A stretch of 64,000 bases of DNA from Gloeobacter kilaueensis JS1 (GCF_000484535.1 NC_022600.1:3038001-3102000), one strand, 5' to 3'; positions 36,909-46,994 are shown, counted from the first letter of the stretch. Notes: generated by a model not told the origin, from the letters alone. Made by a program: numbers and translations.

Positions 36909-37789
36909 GAATAGATCGACTCGGCAGCACTGGCATCTGGGGGGCGGGGCAGGCGGGAGACGAGAACGGCGACGGCGACGAGTAGAACGACACCAGCCAC
37001 TCCCGCTAAGGGATGGCCGATGCCCGTGAGCCACTCAGGAATACCTGGCCGGTCGTAGCGGATCAGATGCCGGGTACTGACCAGATAGTAGGTCCAGATC
37101 CAGCCCGTATGCAGCCCGACCGCCAGGCCCAGCCTGCCGCCCCCCTGAAAGCGGGCAAATGCCAGGAGCAACCCGGCGGCGAACAGGGCCGGAAACTGGG
37201 GCAGAGTGGCAAAGATGATCGCCGGAGCCTTGATAAAGTGAACGGCAGCAAACAAGAGTGCGCTCGCCATCGCCCCGGTCCAGAGGCCGGAGCGCCGGGC
37301 AAAAGTCTGCAACAAGAAGCCACGAAACAGCAATTCTTCGATAAAGCCCACCGCCAGAGCGACCACGAGCCCTTCGACGAGCGTGCCCCCCAGGGTGCTC
37401 ACCGGCTCAGGATGCCAGCTCAGCCAGCCCAGCGCCGCCTCCACCCCGAGCAAACTGCTCAGGCCGACGACGCCAATTGCCAGCCCAAGTCCAGCCAGCC
37501 GGAGATTGGTCCAATCGCGTCCCAGGCCGTACTGGGCAAGGGTCCGCCCATCGAGGCGGTGGGCAAAAATCCAGAGCACCGCCAGGATCGTCCCATAAAG
37601 AGCCACCGAGACGCCCAGCAGTTGAAAGGGAGCAAGGGTGTCGAAGGGCACCCCCGGTCGCCAGCCGGTAACAAACAACCACAGCAGCGCCCCCGGCAGC
37701 CAGAGGCCCACCAGTCCCCCCACAAAAAGGGCGACGCGCACCAGCGGATGCTCGCTGAACTTGATCAGGTTGGTCGATTCTGTAGCCAT
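36905..37789 (-). CDS. CPBP-family intramembrane metalloprotease
   Basis: 294 aa, about seven to eight hydrophobic segments. The Abi/CPBP motifs are complete: EELLFRG at 151-157 (two Glu and Arg), FAAVH with His184, and a third motif with His in GLHTGW (~residue 230). Family members are prenyl-protease (Rce1)-like and act in the membrane. First gene of a unit with FecR and CHASE2 kinase genes, both joined by TTGA overlaps. This suggests that it acts on, or with, the signal proteins, perhaps by cleaving one of them. Confidence 0.9.
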   Translation of the reverse strand: MATESTNLIKFSEHPLVRVALFVGGLVGLWLPGALLWLFVTGWRPGVPFDTLAPFQLLGVSVALYGTILAVLWIFAHRLDGRTLAQYGLGRDWTNLRLAGLGLAIGVVGLSSLLGVEAALGWLSWHPEPVSTLGGTLVEGLVVALAVGFIEELLFRGFLLQTFARRSGLWTGAMASALLFAAVHFIKAPAIIFATLPQFPALFAAGLLLAFARFQGGGRLGLAVGLHTGWIWTYYLVSTRHLIRYDRPGIPEWLTGIGHPLAGVAGVVLLVAVAVLVSRLPRPPDASAAESIYS

Positions 37790-37852
37790 GGGCCAGCCGA
37801 AACCTGGATCAAGGGTACAATCGGTGTCCGCTCTCTGCCCAGGAGTGCAACC

Positions 37853-38710
37853 GTGTCGCAGAACGCCCTCGTCTACGTGGGCTGCCAGGGCTGGCGCTAT
37901 TCGGACTGGCGTGTGGCCGCCCCGCCTGCTACTCCCTTTTACCCGAGCGGGCTGGCTGCCGCCGCCGAGCTGGCCCACTACAGCCGCACCTTCGACCTGG
38001 TCGAGGTCGATTCGACTTTTTATGCCGTTCCCCAGCCAAAGGTGGTGCGCAACTGGTCCACCCAGGTGCCCGCGCACTTTCGCTTCAGCTGCAAGCTGCC
38101 CCGCACCCTCACCCACGAGTACCGCCTGGCGCGGGGGCGATCGGTTTTGAGCGCATTTTGCGACGGTATGCGTCAGCTGGAAGCTAAACTTGCTGCCCTG
38201 CTCATCCAGTTGCCGCCGTCTTTTGGCGTGGACGAATTTGCCACCCTGGAGCGCTTTTTACCGCACCTGCCCGCCGATCTGCCCTTTGCGATCGAATTTC
38301 GAGACACCGGCTGGTACAGCGAGCGCACGGTCGAATTGTTGCGCGCCCACCGGGTTGCCCTCAGCCTCGGAGACACGCCCTGGCTGGCTACGGACTTTGC
38401 CCTGCCGCTGCTGGAGAAGCTACCCACCGACTGGCTCTACCTGCGCTTTATGGGAGCCAAAGACGGCAGCATCGAACATTTTACCCACCGCCAGCGCGAC
38501 CGCTCAGCGATTCTGCGCACCTGGGCCGGGGCAATCAAAGCGCTCATCGCCCGTCAGGTGCCCGTCTACGCTCTGCTCGACAACCACTTCGAGGGCTTCT
38601 CACCGGCGAGCGCCACCCTGCTTATCCAGGCACTGGGACTTGCGCCGCGTTCTTTTCCTGCCGACCAGCCGCAGCCGCCTGCCGGTGGCCAATTGGGCCT
38701 CGAACTCTAG
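37853..38710 (+). CDS. DUF72 family protein (YecE-like)
   Basis: 285 aa. GTG 37853 follows AGGAG by 7 bases and is followed at once by the family start VYVGCQGWRYSDW. TIM-barrel-like motifs: VEVDSTFYAVP, FRFSCKLPRTLTHE, FAIEFRDTGWYS, and the C-terminal YALLDNHFEGFSPAS. The family is conserved but its reaction is not firmly known. It is divergent from the CPBP gene and its stop overlaps the convergent tadA by four bases. Confidence 0.92.
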   Translation: MSQNALVYVGCQGWRYSDWRVAAPPATPFYPSGLAAAAELAHYSRTFDLVEVDSTFYAVPQPKVVRNWSTQVPAHFRFSCKLPRTLTHEYRLARGRSVLSAFCDGMRQLEAKLAALLIQLPPSFGVDEFATLERFLPHLPADLPFAIEFRDTGWYSERTVELLRAHRVALSLGDTPWLATDFALPLLEKLPTDWLYLRFMGAKDGSIEHFTHRQRDRSAILRTWAGAIKALIARQVPVYALLDNHFEGFSPASATLLIQALGLAPRSFPADQPQPPAGGQLGLEL

Positions 38711-39165
38711 CGCGTGCGTCTTTGCGCGAACCAGTCCGTCAGCAACTGGCAGCAGGCGGCTTCCTCGATTCCGGCAATCACTTCGAGCCTGTGAAAGCTA
38801 CCTGGGCTCTCCGGCAGGTTGTAGACCGAGGCAATCGCTCCGGCTTTTGGGTCGTCCGCGCCGTAGACCAGCCGCTCCACCCGCGCCTGCAGAAGCGCAC
38901 CGGTACACATCGCGCAGGGTTCGAGGGTGACGTAGAGCGTGCAGCCGGTGAGCCGCCAGGCACCGAGCTTCTGGCCCGCCAGGCGCATCGCTACGACCTC
39001 GGCGTGGGCCGTGGGATCACAGTCGCGCTCGCGGCGGTTGGCTCCTGCAGCAATCAGGGCACCGTCCGCCCCGACGACGAGCGCTCCCACCGGCACCTCG
39101 CCTTCTGCGCCCGCCTGCCGGGCAAGCTGGAGGGCCAGACCCATCCACTCGCTGTGGCTTTTCAT
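38707..39165 (-). CDS. tadA: tRNA-specific adenosine-34 deaminase
   Basis: 152 aa. Zinc deaminase motifs HAEVVAM (His and catalytic Glu) and TLEPCAMCTGAL (PCxxC) with the family's usual spacing; AGANRRERDCDPTAHAE is typical of TadA. It converts A34 to inosine in tRNA-Arg(ACG). Start ATG 39165 is only eight bases before the end of the tRNA-Gln gene read on the same strand. Confidence 0.94.
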   Translation of the reverse strand: MKSHSEWMGLALQLARQAGAEGEVPVGALVVGADGALIAAGANRRERDCDPTAHAEVVAMRLAGQKLGAWRLTGCTLYVTLEPCAMCTGALLQARVERLVYGADDPKAGAIASVYNLPESPGSFHRLEVIAGIEEAACCQLLTDWFAQRRTR

Positions 39166-39172
39166 CTGATAG

Positions 39173-39245
39173 CTGGGGAACTAGGACTCGAACCTAGAGA
39201 CTTCAGGGCCAGAACCTGACGTGTTGCCAATTACACCATTCCCCA
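39173..39245 (-). tRNA. tRNA-Gln (anticodon CTG)
   Basis: 73 bases on the minus strand. Acceptor TGGGGAA pairs with TTCCCCA (39174-39180), discriminator G. Anticodon arm TCAGG-TTCTGGC-CCTGA with CTG at 39212-39210; T-arm AGGTTCGAGTCCT. No encoded CCA. Confidence 0.96.
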
Positions 39246-39296
39246 ATGGCTTTCCCATGCTGGCACAGGCGCAAGGAACTAGTCAACCGGGACAGA

Positions 39297-40292
39297 TCAA
39301 GGCTGCAGGTACGAGCGCAGGGAGGCGCTGTTGTGCGGTTCGCGCAGACGGCGGATCGCCCGCGATTCGATCTGACAGACCCTTGAGCGCGACATGCCCA
39401 GCAGTTGGGCCACCTCGCCCTGGGTGTAGATGCGGCCATCTTCTAACCCGTAGCGCAACCGGACGATCCGCTCCTCGCGGGCGGGCAATTTTTTGAGCAC
39501 CTCCCTTAGCAGGCCGCCCAGGGTTTCCTGGTGGGCGAGTTCCAGTGGCCCCGGTCCACTCGCCACCAGCAGATCCGCCAGCGACAGATCGCCCTCGCTA
39601 CCCACCTGGCTTTCGAGCGAGCAGATGCGCGGGGCGCTGGTGAGCAGTTGCTGCAGATGGACAGGAGCCATCTGCAGTGCCCCGGCCAGCTCCGTCAGTT
39701 TTGGCGGGCGATCGAGGCGCAGCGCCAGGGTGCGTTCGACCCGGCGCACCCGCTGCAATTTTTCGGCGACGTTGGCCGGTAAACGGATCGGACCCGCCTG
39801 GGTGCCGATGGCGCGGGCGATGCTCTGACGGATCCACCAGAAGGCGTAGGTGGCAAAGCGCCAGCCCAAAGTTGGATCGAATTTTTCGACCGCCCGCTTC
39901 AGCCCGAGGTTGCCCTCCTGCACCAGATCGAGGAAGTGGATGCCGGATTTGTGATACTTTTTGGCGATCGTCACCACCAGCCGCAGGTTCGCCTCGATCA
40001 GCTGGCGGCGAGCGGCGAGGCCATCGGCGCAGATCTGGCGCAGCTCAAGAGAACTGATCCCGGCCAGATCGGCCCACCGCGCTTCGCTCAACGGTGCCGG
40101 CCCCTGCTTTTGCTCTGCCTGCTCTTTTGTTTTTAGTAGTTGCATATAGCGCTGCACCTGGCGGGCCAGGGCGATTTCTTCTTCGCGGCTCAGAAGCGCT
40201 ATGCGGCCAATCTCATCGAGATAGGTACCGACCGCGTCCTGGCGGTCACGGCTCTCGGGTCGGCGCGCCGGTTTGAATGCAGTTGACGACAT
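39297..40292 (-). CDS. Group 2 sigma-70 factor (RpoD-related)
   Basis: 331 aa. Region 1.2 (DAVGTYLDEIGRIALLSREEE) is followed by regions 2.1-2.4 (RQLIEANLRLVVTIAKKY, LDLVQEGNLGLKRAVEKFDP, FATYAFWWIRQSIARAI). Region 3 follows, then region 4 with YTQGEVAQLLGMSRSRVCQIESRAIRRLR. There is no long region 1.1, so it is a cyanobacterial group 2 (SigB/C/D-like) factor used under stress or circadian control. ATG 40292 follows AAGGAG; an ATG nine bases earlier is too close to that site. Confidence 0.93.
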   Translation of the reverse strand: MSSTAFKPARRPESRDRQDAVGTYLDEIGRIALLSREEEIALARQVQRYMQLLKTKEQAEQKQGPAPLSEARWADLAGISSLELRQICADGLAARRQLIEANLRLVVTIAKKYHKSGIHFLDLVQEGNLGLKRAVEKFDPTLGWRFATYAFWWIRQSIARAIGTQAGPIRLPANVAEKLQRVRRVERTLALRLDRPPKLTELAGALQMAPVHLQQLLTSAPRICSLESQVGSEGDLSLADLLVASGPGPLELAHQETLGGLLREVLKKLPAREERIVRLRYGLEDGRIYTQGEVAQLLGMSRSRVCQIESRAIRRLREPHNSASLRSYLQP

Positions 40293-40332
40293 CGCTACCA
40301 TTCTCCTTGTGCAAAATTTGGGTGCGCCGGCG

Positions 40333-41601
40333 CTAGCGGTTGGCGGCGGGTTCGGAGACATCGACGCTCGCCACCACCGACATGCCCGGCAACAGTCGGC
40401 CCTCGTAGCCCCGCGCACTGGCAGGGTCGAGCACGATCTTGACCGGCACCCGCTGGACGATCTTGGTAAAGTTGCCGGTGGCGTTGTCGGCGGGCAAGAG
40501 GGCAAACTGCGAGCCGGAGCCCGGCGAGAAGCTATCGACTCTGCCACTGAAGGTACGGCCACCGAAGGCATCCACTTTGATCTCGACCGGCTGGCCGGGC
40601 CGCATGTGGGCCAGTTGGGTCTCTTTGAAGTTGGCTACCACCCAGGGGCGCTCCTCGGCGACAGAGAGCAGCGCCTGGCCCGGCTGCACCCGCTGCCCGA
40701 CCTCTACCTTGCGGTTACCGATCCGCCCGGCAGCCGGGGCGACGAGGCGCGTATACGAAAGCCGCAGTTGGGCGTTGCGCACATTCGCCTCGGCCTGGGC
40801 GACCGCTGCCTGGGCGGCCTGGTACTGGCGGCGCTCGACCTCGGTCTGCAATCCTGTCGCCCGCGCATCCTCGATGCTGCCCCGCGACTGCACGAGCTTT
40901 GAACGGGAGTTGCTCAGATTCTGCTCGGCTTGGGCAAGGCGGGCCGTAGCCTGGCGCACCCCTTCGGCTGCCGCGTCGCGCTGGGCGACGTTGACTTGGT
41001 AGGTAGCGCGGGCGGTGTCGAGCTGCTGGCGGGCGACCACCCCTTCCTGTTCGAGCTTGATGTAGCGGTTGTAGTCGAGCTGGGCCCTGGTAAGGTTGGC
41101 CTCGGCCTGTTTGAGATTGGCCTGGGCGGCGGGAATGCCGACTTTTGCTTCGGCGACGGCGGCAGCGGCGGCGGCGATCGCTGCTTCGGAGCCCGAAAAA
41201 GAACCGGCGGCCTGGGTCGATTGGGCGGCGGCCTTGCCGGCAGAGTAGGAGACGCCGGCAAGGGCCGTCTGGGCCTGACGGCGGGCGTTGAGCAGGGCGG
41301 CACTGGCCTGGTCGAGGGCCACCTGATAGTCGCGCGGATCGAGCAACAGCAGGGTCTGTCCCGCTTTGACCAGCCGGTTGTCGTCGATGAGCAGGGCCTG
41401 CACGGTGCCCTCGATGCGGCTGGAGACTTGATGGATGTGACCGGTGAGGTAGGCGTCGTCGGTCTCCTCGTGGCCTGCGGCGTACAGCCACCAGCGGATA
41501 CCAAACACCAGCACCAGCACCAGCGCAATCGCCCCGATGGCGAAGATGAGCGGCCTGGGAAGTTTGTTCTGGCGATTGGTCGTACCGGTGGCGGCGGTCA
41601 T
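40333..41601 (-). CDS. Membrane fusion protein of an efflux pump (EmrA/HlyD type)
   Basis: 422 aa. Short cytosolic start, one membrane helix (~18-38), then ETDDAYLTGHIHQVSSRIEG, the classic EmrA biotinyl-lipoyl entry. A long coiled-coil Ala/Gln-rich hairpin (~100-280) is followed by the second lipoyl half (APAAGRIGNRKVEVGQRVQPG) and beta-barrel (PVEIKVDAFGGRTFSGRVDS). It bridges an inner-membrane pump with the outer membrane. The matching EmrB-like MFS pump is encoded at 42458 on the other strand. Confidence 0.93.
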   Translation of the reverse strand: MTAATGTTNRQNKLPRPLIFAIGAIALVLVLVFGIRWWLYAAGHEETDDAYLTGHIHQVSSRIEGTVQALLIDDNRLVKAGQTLLLLDPRDYQVALDQASAALLNARRQAQTALAGVSYSAGKAAAQSTQAAGSFSGSEAAIAAAAAAVAEAKVGIPAAQANLKQAEANLTRAQLDYNRYIKLEQEGVVARQQLDTARATYQVNVAQRDAAAEGVRQATARLAQAEQNLSNSRSKLVQSRGSIEDARATGLQTEVERRQYQAAQAAVAQAEANVRNAQLRLSYTRLVAPAAGRIGNRKVEVGQRVQPGQALLSVAEERPWVVANFKETQLAHMRPGQPVEIKVDAFGGRTFSGRVDSFSPGSGSQFALLPADNATGNFTKIVQRVPVKIVLDPASARGYEGRLLPGMSVVASVDVSEPAANR

Positions 41602-41859
41602 AGGTTGATCCTCTCCCCAAAGCCCAGGGCGGTAGCGCTGCCCAGTTTTTACCTATCTTCCAAGTTTTTGACAAAGGCTGTCATCTGACCACGCAAGATT
41701 GTGATCTTTAGCCAAGAACTTAGGTGCAGGTTCCCGCCCCGACCGACATCCAGGCTGCAGCCGGATTTAACTTCTGCTCTAAACTCCGGCAACTTCGCTG
41801 GCCACACCTCCAAAATCGCCGCACTCTAGAATGGTTTTACCGCCTGCGGACAGCCTGCG

Positions 41860-42444
41860 ATGTGGATCGCACTGTGTCTTATCGTGCTTGCGATCGCAAT
41901 TATTCCCCTGTTCATCTCCTACGAGGAGCGACGGGAAAGGGAGCACACTGCCCAGATCCTGCAGGCCGATGTCGTGATGGGAGCGGACGGTCGCCCGGCC
42001 ATCGTCGTCGCTGCAGGTGCCGACGCTCTGCGCTTTGCCCGGATCGAAGCTGTAGACGGTGAGCCGGGCCGTTACGGCGAATCGGAGTGTCACCCCCGCG
42101 AGGTGCAGTTGCCCCATCCCAGCGATATCAGCGCCGAGGTGCTGCGCATGGTCGCCCCTCTGGTGCGCATTCGCTGTCGCCTGCGGACGATCGGCGGGGC
42201 GCTGATCCAGCGGGAGAAGCAGCTTGCCGGTCCACCGTTGGCCGAAGCCCAGGATCTCAAGCGGCGGATAGAAGCAGAGATTGCACAGCTCGATGCCCGT
42301 CTGCTCGCCGCCCAGGACAACTACGAGTGCGAGCGGTGCGCCTCAGCGATCGACCTGCCGGTTCTCATCGCGCAGAGCCAGGCACTCATCGAGGCGTGGG
42401 AGTACTTCGAGCAGGCGGGTTCCAGCAGGCTTTTCGAAAAATAA
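41860..42444 (+). CDS. Membrane-anchored hypothetical protein, 194 aa
   Basis: The N-terminal helix (residues 2-19, WIALCLIVLAIAIIPLF) is followed directly by SYEERREREH, so the anchor leaves a soluble domain. That domain has a beta-rich half and a C-terminal coiled segment with EAQDLKRRIEAEIAQLDARLLAAQ. Two Cys (ECERC, about residue 163) could bind metal or form a disulphide. No known family recognised. It lies between divergent efflux genes and ends 13 bases before the MFS gene, so it is probably cotranscribed with it. Confidence 0.7.
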   Translation: MWIALCLIVLAIAIIPLFISYEERREREHTAQILQADVVMGADGRPAIVVAAGADALRFARIEAVDGEPGRYGESECHPREVQLPHPSDISAEVLRMVAPLVRIRCRLRTIGGALIQREKQLAGPPLAEAQDLKRRIEAEIAQLDARLLAAQDNYECERCASAIDLPVLIAQSQALIEAWEYFEQAGSSRLFEK

Positions 42445-42457
42445 CCGGACGAGCGAT

Positions 42458-44083
42458 GTGACGCAGACCACCCGCCCAGTACCAGCCATCGCACTTTCGA
42501 CCCCAGGCCGTCCGCCGGTAGTTGAGAGCGACTTCAATCCCTGGTGGACGGTGCTTTCGGCTGCCCTCGCCAACTTTATCTGCACGGTCGATAACCAGCT
42601 CCATAGCGTCAACCTGCGCTATCTGGCCGGTCCTCTCGGTTTTCAGCTCGACGAGGGCAGTTGGGCTGCGGCGGCCTTTATCGCAACCCAGTTGGTGGCG
42701 ATCGTGCTCACCGGTCGGCTGGTGCGGAGGCTCGGGGTGCGGTTTTTTCTAACCGGCAATGCTCTGCTCCTGACGCTCGCTTCAGTGGTGGCGATCGCTG
42801 CCCCAAACCTGCTCGTGCTATTCGTTGCCCGCGCCCTGGCGGGCTTTGCGGCGGGTAGCTTTCTGGCAATCGCCCTCAATCTGGTCATGGATCAGCTGCC
42901 GGTGACCAAGCGGCCTATCGGCTATCTGGTCTTTGGCATTCCCTCCACCCTCGCGATTCCGGTGGGCTACTTTCTGGGTGGCTGGTGCATCGAGAATGCG
43001 AGCTGGCACTGGCTGTACGTCCCGGCGGCCCTGGGCGGTGTGCTGCTCGCGGGCTTCTTCTGGTACCGCCTGAGATCTTTACCTTCTGAGCCGCCGCAAC
43101 CGTGGTGGCAGGTGGACTGGCCGGGATTGGTCGCCCTCATCGTCGCTGCCTGCACCCTGGCGACGGTTCTGCAGCGCGGTACTACCGAGAACTGGTTCGA
43201 TTCGCCCTTCATCGTCACGATTAGCTTGCTTTCGGCTTTTGCCTGGGGCTTGTTCGGCTGGTTTGAGCTACACAGCCGCCATGCGTTTATCGATCTGCGC
43301 CTTCTGGCCCGGCGCAACTTTGCTGCCAGCCAGGTGATCAACGCGATGATTGGCCTGGTGCTCTCCTACACGTTCGTCGTCACGAGCTTTCTCACCCAGA
43401 TCCACGGCTACAACTCGATTCAAATTGCCGAGGTGATTGTCTGGGCCGCCCTCGTCAACCCGCTGATGCCCGTCTTGATGAAAAAGCTCGACATGCGGGT
43501 GCTCATCGCCCTCGGGCTCGCCTGCTTCGTTCCCAGTTGCCTGATGAACGCTTATCTGAGTGCCAACGTCGCCGGTGAGCAACTCATCTGGTCGCAGGTC
43601 GTCCGGGCTTTGGGCCAGCCGCTGCTCATCATCGCCCTGTTGCGCCTGGCGATGACCGGCCTCAAAGCGAGCGAGTACGAATCCGCCGCTCAGATCTTCA
43701 ATCTGGTGCGCACCGCCGCCTCCAGCACCGCCACCGCCGCGATGGGCGGCTGGCTTGTCTGGCGCGAGCACTTTCACTCCCACGCGATCGTCGAGAACCT
43801 GGGACAGTCCTACTGGCAATCCCACCTCCAGCAGCTCGCTGCGGCCCTCGTCAGCCGGGGCAGCGAGCCGCTGGCAGCCACCAACCAGGCAACCGCTCTG
43901 CTCAAACAGATGACCAGCAACCAGGCGTACATCCTCGCCTTCGGGGATCTTTTCTGGCTGCTCGCCCTCAGCATGGCCGTAATCGTCGTTGCCCTGCTGT
44001 GGGTCCGGGGCAGCAGCACCGTTCCGACCCTCACCACCGTCGCGCCGCCAAGAGCCCGTCCTGGTGGCGGTGTGCCAGGATAA
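42458..44083 (+). CDS. MFS drug:H+ antiporter, DHA2 (EmrB/QacA) type
   Basis: 541 aa with about 14 hydrophobic segments. N-terminal [18 protein letters not shown] replaces the usual DxTIVNVALP motif C region; the pattern [14 protein letters not shown], with [24 protein letters not shown], fits motif C of the antiporters. Start GTG 42458 is chosen because upstream codons belong to the previous gene. It works with the membrane fusion protein encoded on the opposite strand. Substrate is unknown. Confidence 0.9.
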   Translation: MTQTTRPVPAIALSTPGRPPVVESDFNPWWTVLSAALANFICTVDNQLHSVNLRYLAGPLGFQLDEGSWAAAAFIATQLVAIVLTGRLVRRLGVRFFLTGNALLLTLASVVAIAAPNLLVLFVARALAGFAAGSFLAIALNLVMDQLPVTKRPIGYLVFGIPSTLAIPVGYFLGGWCIENASWHWLYVPAALGGVLLAGFFWYRLRSLPSEPPQPWWQVDWPGLVALIVAACTLATVLQRGTTENWFDSPFIVTISLLSAFAWGLFGWFELHSRHAFIDLRLLARRNFAASQVINAMIGLVLSYTFVVTSFLTQIHGYNSIQIAEVIVWAALVNPLMPVLMKKLDMRVLIALGLACFVPSCLMNAYLSANVAGEQLIWSQVVRALGQPLLIIALLRLAMTGLKASEYESAAQIFNLVRTAASSTATAAMGGWLVWREHFHSHAIVENLGQSYWQSHLQQLAAALVSRGSEPLAATNQATALLKQMTSNQAYILAFGDLFWLLALSMAVIVVALLWVRGSSTVPTLTTVAPPRARPGGGVPG

Positions 44084-44108
44084 GGGCGTTCCACCCCAAG
44101 AGCTATCC

Positions 44109-45839
44109 ATGCTGGAATTTGACATCGCGATCGTGGGCGGCGGGCTGGCCGGTTCGCGGGCTGCCGTCGAGATTGCCCGCAGCGATCCGCGCCTCAAGGT
44201 GGCGCTCGTCTCGAAGGTGCATCCGATCCGCAGCCACTCGGTCGCCGCCCAGGGGGGCATCGCCGCTGCCCTCCAGAACGTCGATCCAAACGACGACTGG
44301 CTCACCCACGCCTTCGACACCGTCAAGGGAGCCGACTACCTGGCGGACCAGGACGCCGTGGCCGTGCTCACCCAGCAGGCTCCCCAGGTGATCATCGACC
44401 TCGAACACATGGGCGTGCTCTTCTCGCGCCTGCCGGACGGTCGCATCGCCCAGCGCCCCTTCGGCGGCCACACCAACCGCCGCACCTGCTACGCCGCCGA
44501 CAAGACCGGCCACGCCATCCTGCACGAACTGGTGAGCCGCCTTTTTCAGTACAAGGTGCCCCTCTTTGACGAGTGGTACGTCCTCAAGCTCATCGTCGAA
44601 GAAGGTGAGGCAAAGGGCCTGGTCATCTACCACATTCCGACTGGCCGCCTCGAAGTCCTGCGCGCCAAAGCCATTCTTTTTGCCACCGGCGGCTATGGCC
44701 GCGTCTTCAACACCACCTCCAACGACTACGCCTCCACCGGCGACGGGCTCTGCCTGGCGGCGATGGCCGGGATTCCGCTGCAGGACATGGAATTTGTGCA
44801 GTTCCATCCCACGGGCCTCTACCCGGTGGGCGTGCTCATCTCCGAAGCGGTGCGGGGTGAAGGCGCGTACCTCGTCAACGGCGAGGGCGAGCGCTTTATG
44901 GCCCGCTACGCCCCGAGCCGGATGGAACTTGCGCCCCGCGACATCACCAGCCGCGCCATCGCCACCGAGATCCGCGAGGGGCGCGGCGTCAACAGCCGCT
45001 ACGTCTTTCTCGACCTGCGCCACCTGGGCAAAGAAAAGATCATGGAGCGCGTGCCCTTTGCCCACGACGAGGCGCTGCGCCACCTGGGGATCGATGTCGT
45101 CTACGAGCCGATGCCCGTGCGCCCGACGGTCCATTATTCGATGGGCGGCATCCCGACCACGATCGACTGCCAGGTGCTCGTTGCCCACGACCAGCCACTG
45201 ACCGGCTTCTTTGCCGCCGGTGAGTGCGCCTGCGTCTCGGTACACGGAGCCAACCGCCTGGGCAGCAACTCGCTTCTTGAGTGCGTGGTCTTCGGAGCGC
45301 GGGCCGGTGCCACCCTCGCCCGCTACGTCCAGGAGCGCTCCCTGCCTGCAGTAGACGAACAGCGCTACCGCGCAGAAGCCGAGCGCCTGTTGCAGAAGCT
45401 GATCGACCAGCCGGGTTCTGAGCGCATCGCCACCTTGCGTGCCGACTTTCAAGACACCCTCACCGACCACTGCTCGATCTTTCGCGACGAAGCACTCCTC
45501 AGCGAAGGACTTGCTCAGGTTCAGAGACTCAAAGCCCGCTACCAGAACATCCGCCTCGACGACAGGGGCAAGCTCTACAACACCGAGATCGTCGAAGCGC
45601 TTGAGCTGCGCAGCCTGATCGAAGTGGGCGAGATCATCGTCGCGAGCGCCCTTCAGCGCCGCGAGTCGCGCGGTGCCCACTCCAGAAGCGACTATCCCGA
45701 GCGCAACGACGCCGACTACCTCAAGCACACCCTCGCCTACCATACCGCCGAGGGCGTCCACATCGAGTACCGGCCCGTCGATCTGAGCCTGCAGCAAAAA
45801 GATCCCGAGCGCTTCACCCCCCAGGCGCGCAAGTATTAA
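44109..45839 (+). CDS. sdhA: Succinate dehydrogenase/fumarate reductase flavoprotein subunit
   Basis: 576 aa. FAD-binding [19 protein letters not shown], the covalent-flavin region [15 protein letters not shown], active-site stretches [21 protein letters not shown] and [11 protein letters not shown], and [13 protein letters not shown] with the catalytic Arg/His near the C-terminal third. The C-terminal helical domain ends [14 protein letters not shown]. It oxidises succinate in the membrane-bound complex. No iron-sulphur (SdhB) gene is adjacent. ATG 44109 is 25 bases after the MFS stop. Confidence 0.94.
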   Translation: MLEFDIAIVGGGLAGSRAAVEIARSDPRLKVALVSKVHPIRSHSVAAQGGIAAALQNVDPNDDWLTHAFDTVKGADYLADQDAVAVLTQQAPQVIIDLEHMGVLFSRLPDGRIAQRPFGGHTNRRTCYAADKTGHAILHELVSRLFQYKVPLFDEWYVLKLIVEEGEAKGLVIYHIPTGRLEVLRAKAILFATGGYGRVFNTTSNDYASTGDGLCLAAMAGIPLQDMEFVQFHPTGLYPVGVLISEAVRGEGAYLVNGEGERFMARYAPSRMELAPRDITSRAIATEIREGRGVNSRYVFLDLRHLGKEKIMERVPFAHDEALRHLGIDVVYEPMPVRPTVHYSMGGIPTTIDCQVLVAHDQPLTGFFAAGECACVSVHGANRLGSNSLLECVVFGARAGATLARYVQERSLPAVDEQRYRAEAERLLQKLIDQPGSERIATLRADFQDTLTDHCSIFRDEALLSEGLAQVQRLKARYQNIRLDDRGKLYNTEIVEALELRSLIEVGEIIVASALQRRESRGAHSRSDYPERNDADYLKHTLAYHTAEGVHIEYRPVDLSLQQKDPERFTPQARKY

Positions 45840-45852
45840 CCAGTCCTGGTTG

Positions 45853-45870
45853 CATGGACTTTTGTTCATG
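45853..45870. promoter_or_regulatory. Candidate SOS (LexA) box upstream of dinB
   Basis: CATGGAC TTTT GTTCATG, an inverted repeat with one mismatch in the 7-base arms and a 4-base centre. It resembles the GAAC-N4-GTTC type of LexA box and lies 39 bases before the dinB ATG. The match is suggestive only. Confidence 0.5.
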
Positions 45871-45908
45871 TAACGGCTAAACTGTCGGAGAAGCTGCCCG
45901 AGCAGGCC

Positions 45909-46994
45909 ATGTCCCAGAGTGCGGTGAGAAAGGTGATCCACGTCGATATGGACGCCTTTTTTGCCTCCGTCGAGCAGCGGGACAACCCCGAGTATCGGGG
46001 CAAGCCGCTGGTCGTTGGCGGTACGCCTGCCCAGCGGGGTGCGGTGGCTGCTGCAAGCTACGAGGCCCGCCACTACGGCATCCATTCGGCCATGCCCTCG
46101 CGCATCGCCATCCAGAGATGCCGCCATCTGCTCTTTGTGCCGCCGCGCTTCGAGGTTTACCGGGCGGTCTCCCGCGAGATCCAGGCCATCTTTGCCCGCT
46201 ACACGGAACTGATGGAGCCGGTGTCCCTCGACGAGGCGTATCTGGATGTCACTGAAAACAAACCGGGGTTCCCCTCCGCCACCTGGATCGCCCAACAGAT
46301 CAAGGCCGATATTCTTGCCGAAACGGAGTTGACCGCCTCCGCCGGGGTGTCCTGCAACAAATTCTTAGCCAAGATGGCCTCGGGCATAGACAAGCCCAAT
46401 GGCCTCTACGTTCTCCTGCCTGAAATGGCGGACGCCTTTACAGCCGCACTGCCCATCGAAAAATTTCACGGCATCGGGGCAATCACCGCTCAGAAGATGC
46501 AGCGGCTGGGCATTCATACCGGAGCGGACCTCAGACAATGGCCTGTGGAGGAACTGGTGCGCCTTTTTGGCAAGAGCGGACGGTTCTACTACCAGATCTG
46601 CCGGGGAGTGGACGAGCGTGCCGTCAATCCCCATCGCGAGCGCAAGTCGATCGGGGTGGAGACGAGTTTTCTGGTGGATCTCGAGGAACCGGAAGCGGTG
46701 GTCCGGGAGCTGGAGAAGCTGGTGGTTGCCCTCAAAGAACGCGCCGATACTTACAGGGCCGTGGGACACACCCTGACGCTCAAGCTGAAGTACGCAAATT
46801 ACCGGCAGCTCAGCCGCAGCCGGACTGTAACAGCTCCGATCAAAGAGATCGAGGCAATCCGGACCATCGCCCAGGAACTCCTCGTTGCAGCAGCGATAGA
46901 CGGACAAAAAGTGCGGCTATTGGGTCTATACCTCTCGGGGCTGCAGAGCGAAGATCCTGAAGCAGAATGCGTTCAGTTAAAACTTGGTGTTTGA
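45909..46994 (+). CDS. dinB: DNA polymerase IV (Y-family)
   Basis: 361 aa. Catalytic motifs VDMDAFFASVEQ at the start and SLDEAYLDV (with the two acidic residues) define the palm. Also present are ASYEARHYGIHSAMPS, TASAGVSCNKFLAKMAS and the HhH FHGIGAITAQKMQRLGI. The little-finger domain starts near residue 240 (RKSIGVETSFLVDL). Error-prone lesion bypass. A candidate LexA box precedes it. The C-terminus lacks an obvious sliding-clamp QL(S/D)LF peptide; it ends VQLKLGV, which may serve. Confidence 0.95.
   Translation: MSQSAVRKVIHVDMDAFFASVEQRDNPEYRGKPLVVGGTPAQRGAVAAASYEARHYGIHSAMPSRIAIQRCRHLLFVPPRFEVYRAVSREIQAIFARYTELMEPVSLDEAYLDVTENKPGFPSATWIAQQIKADILAETELTASAGVSCNKFLAKMASGIDKPNGLYVLLPEMADAFTAALPIEKFHGIGAITAQKMQRLGIHTGADLRQWPVEELVRLFGKSGRFYYQICRGVDERAVNPHRERKSIGVETSFLVDLEEPEAVVRELEKLVVALKERADTYRAVGHTLTLKLKYANYRQLSRSRTVTAPIKEIEAIRTIAQELLVAAAIDGQKVRLLGLYLSGLQSEDPEAECVQLKLGV

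Noticed and set aside
43268-46295. Long minus-strand frames opposite the MFS and sdhA genes
   Set aside because: Antisense shadows typical of GC-rich coding sequence; the plus-strand genes have complete family motifs.
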